DNA of 64,000 bases from Pempheris klunzingeri (lineage: Eukaryota; Chordata; Actinopteri; Acropomatiformes; Pempheridae). The stretch lies in assembly GCF_042242105.1 (NCBI RefSeq), contig NC_092019.1, positions 15,974,828-16,038,827 of the forward strand. The letters are read 5' to 3'. A program made the position numbers and the translations under genes. Numbering within the stretch: the stretch's first letter is position 1; each line of letters opens with the position of its first letter. Below the pieces are notes generated by a model. The model saw nothing but the letters and a program-made list of their open reading frames with translations, did no database searches and was not told the origin of the DNA. Positions 55,201-64,000 of this stretch are shown piece after piece.

Positions 55201-58200
55201 CCCTCATCTGGCGACTGAGCCTTATAAACCAGCTCTCCTGCTTAGACAGATGAAATGCTAATCAATAGCAAACAATATATAACAGACAAATGATGAGGTC
55301 GGCTGAGGCTCTGCCCTTCTCTTGCTCACCCTCGCTCTTCTCCTCGCTCATGACGGTGTGACAGAGGGAGAGCAGGCGGAAAAACTCGTGAGTGTGTGAG
55401 TCTCCCACTTTGACTGATTCCAGCAGGGTGTCGTCATAGAAACAGAAGTCTGGGTCAGCCAGAGGGTTGAAGGGAGTGAAGTCCAATCTCTGAAGATAAA
55501 TGGAGAGTCCGGGACTCCGTTAACTAAGAGTATATACAAATGTGTGTGTGTAACTGCAAGTGGATGTGTGTTTTAAAGCAAAAAGAGAAACGACTGTTTA
55601 CCTTTGGCTGAGGTCCCAACGGGTCTGTTACTTCACCTGATAGTAATACAAGCAGGTGTGTGAGACTTTGTTGTGTATTTTTGTGAGTGTGTGTGTGTGC
55701 ATGTTGATTCAACACAGGTTTACGCTCAGTCTACTTTTATGATGCCTATGATTTTGAATTTTTGTTGATAAGCGTTTGTGTGCGCACTTACCGTAAGTCT
55801 GCCCATTGATGGAGCACTTATTGAAGCTCATGATGTTCTGAGTGAGAGTACCAGTCTTGTCACTGAAGATGTATTCAACCTAAAGGAAACAATTTAAATG
55901 GTAACACTAAATCTCAAATGACACATGCAAAGTCATTACAGTACAATTATATATTGTACATTCAAAAATAAAATTAAAGCTATGTTTTAAAAACATTGCT
56001 GCAATAACAGTTAAGAACTTGAAGTGAACCAAAACTATCTTCTCGACTTGTAATTAGGTGGAGAGAAGTGTTTTGATTGATATGGGTCTGAAATGGGTTT
56101 AGCGAAGAGAGTTTTTGACTGCTTGCACTGAACAGTAGTTATAGCCGAAGAGAGATATTCTTCAGACCAATCTGTGAAGCACCCTGAGTTTAGATTCCTG
56201 TTAGTCCGCTGGTGCATTTAATTTCAATTTACTTTCATTCAGTTAGTGCAGAATTTATTAATAAATGAATAGAAATGCATTCTATTTAAGATTCATTAAC
56301 CAAATATCTGAAAAGCAACAGAAACTAGGATGGGTGTAAGAGGGATGGAAGGGCTGAATATACACAGTCAATAAACACACATGAAATATCAACATCACAC
56401 ACACATAAACACATGCTGTTTGGGTGTGAATGCCCACCTGGCCCAGCTCCTCGTTCAGAGTGGTGGTCCTGGCCTCAGCTGCTGTGTTACACTGTGAGCA
56501 GAACATCTGCTGGTCCCAGTTAATGAAGTAGCTGTGACCCAGCCTGATCACCTCCACACTGATACACACACAGGCCAGAGACGGGTTACAACAACAGTAA
56601 AAGTCATTTAACTTAGTGCCAGCTTAGGCTCTCTAGCACTACACCTTTACAGCAGAGACATCAATTCTCATCAGTTAACACTCGACCTGTAGCGGCAAAT
56701 ACAGCTATTAGTCAAACAGGAGGAAAGGGCAAAGTTACTCCATGCTCACCTTAAATCTCAGACTAAAATGTGTTCATAAAAGCACAAGTCTCTGACATCA
56801 TAGTTTGTCTGAAAGCTGATGTGGAAACAAGAAACCTCCAGTGTTCATATGCTGAGAAGGGACTTTCAGTGAAGTAATAGAAATAGACATGCTATAATAT
56901 ATAATTATTCAAAGCATAGTATTTTTATTTATATGCATTTCTATTTATGTATGTTTATGTCTTTCAGCATGTCTGGATAGGACCTTTAACATTCATTTTG
57001 TAACTGGATTGTACGTAAATATGAGCTTGTATAACCTTTGCTTATTCCCTTAAGTGACAAATGTATCACTTGTATTTATTGTCTGGGCTGTTTGTAAACT
57101 TTTATGATGTCAAAATGGAATTAATTCAGTATTGGACCATTGTGGCTGTGTGAGCATTTTGGTTTTTTTTTAATCAAATTATTCATATTCAAATCCCTTG
57201 TTTTTTAATATCTATAATTCTTAGACTCCTCCTCACCTGACATACAGAGAGATAGGCACCACGGTGTTCAGAATAATGACGTAGGACCAGAAGGAGAGGA
57301 AGGCAGAGAACAGGAAGTTGTCTACAGGAGGGTCCCAGGGCAGATAGCTCTGAAACAGGGAGCCCACCTCTCTCTCCCAGACTGCGTTACCCACAGCCAG
57401 GATCACACCCATACACACCAGGAAGCCAAAGATCTGACAGAGACACAAAGATAAAGGAACATTGCAGACAGATTAGGCAAGTACAAAGATGTCTATATGT
57501 AGAATCAGACATCTTATATTTGGATCTCTGGTCCAAATTAGGATAGAGTACATTATCAGAGGAGATATGAGAAACTAGATTCAAAGCACTGAGATCAAAT
57601 TCTGAAACAGTTACTTTATGAGCCATGAAAGTGAGAAGTTTGGAGTGTCCTACCCAGAGGACCAGAGTGTTCATCAGACGATCGATGCTCGTACGCTTAA
57701 ACTTGGTGCGACCGCTGTTCTGCATTAGTTTGGTGTCTGGGCCTGGGACCAAAACAGGGAAAATTAGACCTGTTACACACATCACATAAACACTTTCATA
57801 CACAGGTACGCACAGACCTGCGAAGATGACCAGGCCATAACAGGCCTCCGTGTTGCGGAGGACACATCCTCGTAGCAGCATGTTCTGGTTGGTCAGCGTG
57901 TATTTCTTGTCTCTCCAGTACAGAGTCCCACAGAAACGATCCAGCTTGTTGTTGGGGGGCTCACACACCACCTCACCTTAACACAGGAGAGCATACATAG
58001 AAGTCTAAATAAGATGCTATATCATAGACGCCCACCAACTCTAATTACAATTGTGTGGTGTATTTTTCTAGCTGCATAATATAAAGTTGAATTCATCATC
58101 CCCAGGATATCATGCAGTAAACACACACTAAAAGGCTGAAACACACACCTTTTGTAAGCTGATATGAAGCAAAGTGTGGGCTGATTTGCTGCAGTAATGC

Positions 58201-58323
58201 ATTTTCCTGAGCAGGTGAATAGTGTGTGTGTGGGCGCTCAGTGCTGACACAAAGTCTTTTGTTGTGTGTACTAGTGGGCGGGAGATGATAGGCTGTCATT
58301 CAGCGCTGGCAGGGGAGAACAGA

Positions 58324-58359
<36 letters not shown>

Positions 58360-61300
58360 TGTTCATGTGCAAGGATGGGAAGTGGATTACATTTGTGTTA
58401 AACACTCAGATGCAGGCTGAAGACTGTTGACCTTTACATTATCGAGAAAAGGAAGATGAACCAAAACCAGGAACCAAGAGACAGAGATGAGATTTCTAAA
58501 AACTCACCGTCGAACGAAGCCAAGTTGTTCGGGTCTCCAAGTTCAGATGTCACTGAGACAGACTGACGCACCTTCATATTGGTCTCTCTGCAAGATAATA
58601 CAACACACAGCGATTTAGGTGCAGTGTCCAGTTGCTTCTGCAGATTGTGAGGTCCTGTGAGACGATGGTAAGCTGTAGTGTGTTTTCTGACCCGTCCAGC
58701 TCGGCTGTCTCAATGTAACAGAGCCCGTGAGGTTCACTGCTGGACAACAGGAGCAGGTCAGCCTGAAAATAGATACATTAGCTGAGCTTAGCATCCACTG
58801 ATGGTACCGCTGCCACAGGAACAGAATTAGTGAGGCCTGATGACACAGTGATAATAGAACTAGTACAATAAGACACATGCAGAAACTGAAATCCATTTGG
58901 CATTATGGCATTTGGAGTACAATACAGCAGAAATAGACATTATGATCACATGTAAAATGACAAGAGAGCTGCAGGCTGAACCCTGAACAATCCACTGTTA
59001 TATTAAGGTTCAATTAATTGGTAATAATTAAAATCGGCACTGCAAGGTGTGTGTGTGTGTGCATGTGTGGCAGTGTACATCCCACTTACTGCCACAAACT
59101 GGTTGTTTTCCAGTTTAATGATATCACCCACTCGAACGTTCATCCACTTTTCACTCTGTAGCCTGAAACAGCAAAGCAAAGTGAAAAGCAAAGTGAGATT
59201 TGAAAAAGATAAGAAATTGCAGTAATTTATGGGGGCTTCTAATGAAAAACAAGCAAGACTAATAATTAATTTGTTTCATTAATTTTCCAATTAGCAGAAG
59301 TAGTTTAGGAAGCAGTAGCCCTGGTTAGTGCTTAGTTGAAAGTGACAAGACAGGAGACTCACGATCCACGGATGAGGACCTGAGACTGACGGTTGTTCAC
59401 TTGGTTGTCGCTCTTGTGACGAAACTGCAGGAGTTAAAAAGGTGAATTTGAGCTTTTCAGGAGCTTAGTTGAGCTCTCCATGTCTAAGAGGTCACTTGTT
59501 AGTGCACTACATTCAAAGTAGAATCTGCTAGAAAAATTCAGGAGTCCTTGTACTGTATTTCACTGACTGTTTTCACTGAAGTATGTGGTGCGTAGAAAAA
59601 AAAAAAAACATGCTCACATAGTCGTCTGTGGCATCCTTTACTGCAGTGATGCTCAGCACCAGAGCTAAAGGCACGATGGTAGTGAACCAGGAGAGGGAGG
59701 AGATCTGAGGTATTAACTAGACAGAGATAAAGATAGTTGATTTGCAGATTAGTCTGAACACACATTAGACCGCTGAGCTCCTTAAGAACGTCAGTGCACC
59801 GGACTGCATCATACTGTGTGTGAATAAAATAGGTCCAATTGGAGAGGGTAACACCAGTCGTTTCCTTCCCTCCATCACCTTCTCTCCTCACCTGCAGTAT
59901 GAGCAGGAAAAGGAAGTAGGTGTTGGCTACTTCCTGGAACTGCTCAAACAAGTTGATGGGTAGGAAGGTGATCATGTTGTACTTGGATGTCATGATGCAG
60001 TTACTCTGGATGAGGAGAAGAAAACAGAACATTAAATGGACTCTCACAACATTTCACATGAATTGCTTGGATTAAAAGATTTAAAATGTTCACTCATATT
60101 TAATGACATATTTTGGAACGTGTACAGGAGAGAAATCTCTTACCGCATACTGAAACTTCTCGTTATACTCTCTGTCATTGGCTCTGGCCCTTCTCTCCTC
60201 CTCTGCAGAAAGACAAGACATCAAATTAGTCCTAGCGGATGATATCAAAACAATAGCATACAGAAAGTGCCCAAAAAAAACAAACTGCATCTCTGTGTGT
60301 CAACTTGCATAAAAAGGACCAACTATTATTCTGGAGATCTGGAAAGAGAAAGAGTGAGGGAGACTGACAGCAGGAGGATACTCCACTATGTTTGTGCATT
60401 TATTTATAAATCAATAAAGCTGGAGAGTCTGCTGGAGGTTGTCTGTGTGTCATCAACAGAGACAATAATTTTGTCTCTCTCACACACACACACACACACA
60501 CCGAAACTAATAATCAGGCCAATTATGTCTCTTGATGACCTGATGTGTAATCTGGGCCAGATCGCAAAACATGTAACCGCAGATGAGTGTGTACATCTAT
60601 ATGAGTCAACAGGAGTTGCTACTGGGACCCATTACAGGTAGTCACAGATGAAGCATTACATCCATTATACTTATGGACATAAATCTAATGAGAATAAAAG
60701 TAAAATAGTGAAATTTCTTTGTCTTCTGCTCAAGCTTTTGCACCCCACCCTTCCTGCACCCTGCTCTTTATCCTCTTGGCCTTTTTAGGTTTCTGTTTGT
60801 GCTGATGCAAAGTAGTTTGGGAGTCCCCCCCCCCTTCCTCCTCCACCAGGCCTGTCTCCTCTAATATTGATGAGACTGCTTTTTAAATGAAACGAGTGGC
60901 CTGTTTTGCACAGGGCTGTATACAGTTCACATACACACACACACACATATATAAAAATCAGGGCAAATCATATGTTATGCACAGAACTAAGCTCTAAAAC
61001 TAGTCCCTAACACACTTTTGATTGATGAGTGAAAGGTAATGAGGCGCCACGCAGGAACGGACATCACACAACAGAGGCCATTACCCAGTACATAAACAAA
61101 GACCTGTGGTTTCCTGTGTTTCCGCAGCACTGCGAAGCCCTCTCAACTTGCAGCACATTTTTGCCTCTGCTGTATTCATCTTCACCAAACAAACACACAC
61201 CACTTAAAGAGATCATGGAAGAGTTCCCTTTGTTGTTTGGTCATAAGACAGATTTGGTGTGGCAGATGAGCTCCAGTCAGCTACAGACCAGATATGCTGC

Positions 61301-62905
61301 TGTCACAGTGGATTTAGTCAAGTTACAAAATACAAATTGTTTTCCATCTCTCCCTCTGTTTTACATTTCAAGTTGCAAATACCTAAGGAGAGTTACAACA
61401 AGAGTAACAGAGTGAGTGCAACCTCTCTCTCTAGATTCTCTGTTGAAAACATTTTTGATAAAATAACCAGGCAGCAATATCTGTTTTAACGTATCAAGCA
61501 TGTTGAATACCTGACAAATCAAGGCACTTTATCACTTTGATACAAAAAAATGATTTTATCATAAAGCAGTCCCTTTCATTTGTTGTCAATATAGCAAATA
61601 TACACCCCAAAAATATCAAACGGATAGCTGTCATAAATATGACAAAATCCAACTCAAATCATTTCACTGTACATACTGTAGCCTTTGAACTAACACTATG
61701 TAAAGAAAACAATCTTGAATATGTATAACAAACAAGTTGTTATAAAACAAGTTAAAATATTCTTATATCTCAGATCTGTACGGGCTGCAGCTGAGTGGTA
61801 GCAGCAAGTCAAATATACCTTTTAGAGAGTGTGTTTTAGGGCATCACTCGATTCCTAAATGCTGTGTGTGTAAACTTAATTTGAGTAATGGCCTGTTACA
61901 GCTGTTAGACTTTGAGAGTATATAACATTGCACCATATAATAATCCAGCTGTAGATTGATGATATTTGATATGTCCTATCTTCTAAACTCTGGTTGGTGT
62001 AACAATATCAGATTTGTCTGATCGTGTAGGTGCACAACCTCTAGCATCTATTCTGTTGAAACTATTCCAACCCTGCCCCTCCTCTTTCCCTCTCCCTCTG
62101 GCACTTCTCCCATCTACCTGAAGGTCGTGTTGCTTTCTGGGGCAAGTGTTCAGCAGAGAGATCTGTCTGACAGCCAGTGCCAGAGCTGCATTAACCCTCC
62201 ACGGAGAGGGCAGGGTGCTCGTGCCAGGTAAGCACAGAGACACTGAGGCATCCCAGCATCTGATGTCAGGACCAGGCGGTGTCTGTCCCAGTCGCTCCTG
62301 TGCAAGCTGACCAACCCAATCTGAATGCATGAGCATCTTTAGCAAACTGCCCATTAAGTGTTTAATGCTTCTGACAGCTTCAAGGGCATCAGAAGCCCTG
62401 ACGCAGACTAGATGCTACACAGCAAGTCTGTATAAATCTATAAAGCTCCATTACTGAGAAACTTTCAGCTGCAGGCTTACTCTGCTACAAGCATAAGGTT
62501 TCCAAAAACAACTGAGACATGAGGGAGTACATAAATATTGATTCCAACTAAAATTCTTAATACCATACCATCTTACACAGAATGACTAACTGCAGCCTAA
62601 TCCAAAAGCACTCGTTTTCTTTCATCCACCCCCCCCCCCGTCTCTTTAACTCTCTCCCCATGGCTGGACATGTGAGGGCACGTGCTGCAGCACAGAATCT
62701 CCTTATGTCTCCATGAGCGAAACACAATCTCACAACACAGTGAATGCACCCATAACAGTAATGACCAAAGAGCACAGCCAGTCTGAGCTATGGGAAATGC
62801 TATTGTCCTTGAAATTATTAAATCTGAGTCAGGATCAGACAGAAGTGATCATCACTAACTGTGGCTGATTATTTAGAAGAAAATGGGTTGGTGGACACAC
62901 ATCGT

Positions 62906-62966
<61 letters not shown>

Positions 62967-63843
62967 GATCTAATTTGCTGGAAAACGATGCGAGTGACAC
63001 AGTGACAGACTGAGGGGCTGGAGGTCAAGTGAAGGTGCACATCCAGTGCCATTAAGCTAAGGAATAAGGATACAGATGAGGCAGTGCAGTGGCAGCGGAG
63101 GCTGGCGCCTGGAAGATTGATCAGTGTCTCGGCTGCAGAGACAAGGACATCATCCTAATCATTTACACAAAATTCAGACAAACTCAGTTTTGTTTAGACA
63201 TGCACATCCCACTCATGTGAGTACAGATTCATAAGCAACACTAAACGTAAGGAGGAAAAAAACAGCCATTTTGCAAAGACTTTGAGTCACATTAGACAAG
63301 TTGACTCCTAATACTGGGGGAGAGGACTGAAAACAGAAAAAAATATTGTTCCACTGAGCCAAAACACTGTCTGGCAGTGAAAATGTGCAGATTTAATAAT
63401 AACTACTGAAACCTGAAGGATTGCTACTATTGTTATTTGCTTGTTGTTAAACCTGCTGTCTTTCTCAATATGTCGGATAAAATGACTGAGAACGCTCAGT
63501 GATTACAGAATCAGCAGACACACAGTGACTAAGTACAAGAAAGCTAAATAGGTCTGTTATGCAGACATGTAATAATGAGATGAGTGAGATGAGGAAGCAG
63601 GAATGAAACTTGGACTCAGTAGGAATGAAGCTGAGAAATGATATTTATTTGAACAACAGTGAGATGAAGTTTGTAACAATCAACAACCTGCTGATGACGA
63701 CGACAGCAAAGACTGTGGCCAAACACACTCGTACCTGTCCGCCTCTTTTTCGCTTTGGCTCCATTGAGTCCTTTCTGTTTCTTTCTTTGCAAGGGGAGAA
63801 CGAGTGGAAACCATTTCTCCGGGATGTCTGTCGGCACTGTCAT
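46203..63843 (-). CDS. atp8b2: Phospholipid-transporting P4-ATPase ATP8B2
   Basis: This flippase moves phospholipids to the cytosolic leaflet with a CDC50 partner. Twenty-nine exons join in frame to 1385 residues: 63843-63735, 60202-60144, 60005-59892, 59716-59618, 59424-59363, 59162-59090, 58762-58692, 58587-58508, 57976-57818, 57742-57654, 57433-57237, 56558-56438, 55879-55792, 55636-55602, 55489-55330, 55237-55049, 54255-54140, 53846-53682, 53309-53198, 52743-52638, 51711-51450, 51217-51034, 50063-49840, 49732-49649, 48998-48753, 48622-48484, 48073-47943, 46977-46393 and 46301-46203. The start is [11 protein letters not shown], as in the human protein. All catalytic motifs are intact: DGET in the actuator, DKTGTLT with phosphorylated Asp418, LTGDK at 694-698 and GDGAND at 873-878. 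PISLYV and the [16 protein letters not shown] helix are also present. Odd features are a 12-proline tract (789-800) and a Ser/Pro-rich C-terminal tail longer than in the human form I recall (about 1210). ATP8B2 rather than ATP8B1/B4 is supported by [20 protein letters not shown] and the il6r neighbour. Confidence 0.97.
47125..47215. repeat. Relic of dispersed fish repeat (inverted relative of 37.1 kb copy)
   Basis: It contains ATGGACAAAGTGCTTTACAG and CTCACCCATTCAAACACAC; the reverse complement shares the TGTAAAGCACTTTG and GAATGGGTGA motifs with the copy at 37020-37290. It lies in the atp8b2 intron before the large C-terminal exon. Confidence 0.5.
49071..49470. repeat. Dispersed percomorph repeat in atp8b2 intron
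   Basis: Segments such as AGTACAGCTAAAGATGATGG, GTTAAGGGATCATCAGAGTT and TGGCAATCCATCCAATAGTT are hallmarks of an abundant interspersed repeat of perch-like fishes that I recognise from memory. It fills most of the intron between atp8b2 exons 24 and 25. The short open frame over it (49283-49471) is therefore not a gene. Confidence 0.65.
50340..50440 (+). repeat. Dispersed percomorph repeat fragment (right half)
   Basis: TATGCTAGGCTAAGCTTACT, GGCTGCTGGCAGTAGCTTCA, TATTTAG and the following CTCATCTAACTCTTGATAAG form the right half of the family whose left half is at 39731-39860. It lies in the intron between atp8b2 exons 22 and 23. Confidence 0.55.
51516..51551 (-). repeat. (TCC)n/(GGA)n tract encoding 12 prolines in atp8b2
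   Basis: Nine CCT and three CCA codons in a row on the minus strand encode residues 789-800 of atp8b2. The array is pure enough to be an active trinucleotide microsatellite and remains in frame inside exon 21. Confidence 0.93.
54062..54104. repeat. (CCAT)n tetranucleotide microsatellite
   Basis: About ten consecutive CCAT units lie just downstream of atp8b2 exon 17 in the sense direction. Confidence 0.93.
58326..58358. repeat. (GT)n microsatellite
   Basis: This is a pure 33-base GT repeat in an atp8b2 intron between exons 8 and 9. Confidence 0.93.
60480..60502. repeat. (CA)n microsatellite
   Basis: This is a 23-base CA repeat near the distal (3') end of atp8b2 intron 1. Confidence 0.9.
62909..62961. 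repeat. (CA)n microsatellite
   Basis: This is a pure 53-base CA repeat, the longest in the window, within atp8b2 intron 1. Confidence 0.96.
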
Positions 63844-64000
63844 CTTAACTTCTCTAACAGCCACCGTCTAAATTCTCGTCAGATGTTTGCTGTTTTGATG
63901 GCAGATGTGCGCCGCATCTCAGCGGGGATGAAGCTCCGCTCCCAACTTCAGTAAAGTTGGATTAACCGCGTCCTGTCTCTGCCTCTCCGCTGCAGCCTCC

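Larger units (their letters stand above)
60203..63734 (-). other. atp8b2 intron 1
   Basis: This 3.5-kb intron separates the first coding exon from exon 2. It holds two CA microsatellites, C-runs at 60826-60834 and 62631-62639, and no recognisable gene or RNA. Its size and 5' position make it a reasonable place for enhancers, but no specific element can be named. Confidence 0.6.

Noticed and set aside
61029-61489. 128-residue and 76-residue + strand open frames in atp8b2 intron 1
   Set aside because: They have low-complexity composition, no splice or domain evidence, and no Kozak-like support; they probably occur by chance.
62909-62961. Regularly spaced repeats resembling an array
   Set aside because: This is a simple CA microsatellite. 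No CRISPR-like spacing occurs anywhere, and the DNA is eukaryotic.

Overview
This is vertebrate genomic DNA, almost certainly from a teleost fish and probably a percomorph. The genes have many short exons with GT/AG introns, long introns, (CA)n, (GA)n and (GT)n microsatellites, and dispersed repeats of types I recognise from percomorph genomes. There are no operons, Shine-Dalgarno sites or CRISPR arrays. Eight protein-coding genes were identified. For seven of them a full exon chain could be assembled by hand from start to stop; each chain keeps its reading frame, and the summed exon lengths are divisible by three. These chains are inferred from splice signals and homology, not from transcripts.

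Left part (1-22 kb), mostly + strand: the 3' exons of pip5k1a (its 5' part lies left of the window), a short-pentraxin (CRP/SAP-like) gene on the - strand, the complete proteasome ubiquitin receptor gene psmd4, and the complete zinc-finger gene znf687. In human, PIP5K1A-PSMD4-ZNF687 are adjacent on 1q21, so this is a conserved block; the pentraxin is inserted in it. A 500-bp MITE sits in a znf687 intron and a tRNA-derived SINE sits in its likely 3'UTR.

Right part (22-64 kb), all on the - strand: a 28-exon gene of the mesothelin/otoancorin/stereocilin superfamily that best matches otoancorin (otoa), the small RII-alpha-domain gene riiad1, the interleukin-6 receptor alpha gene il6r, and the complete 29-exon P4-ATPase gene atp8b2, whose first exon lies at the right edge. 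RIIAD1 and the neighbours IL6R-ATP8B2 are also on human 1q21; OTOA is on human 16p12.

The genes do not form a pathway. One possible functional pair is il6r and the pentraxin, because IL-6 signalling drives acute-phase pentraxin expression in mammals. The main unusual points are a furin-type RKKR site plus an Asn/Gly/Ser linker in the otoancorin, a poly-proline microsatellite inside the atp8b2 catalytic region, a large acidic insertion in the Ig domain of il6r, an RFX-type X-box upstream of riiad1, and a possible alternative C-terminal exon in pip5k1a. No wholly new system was found.
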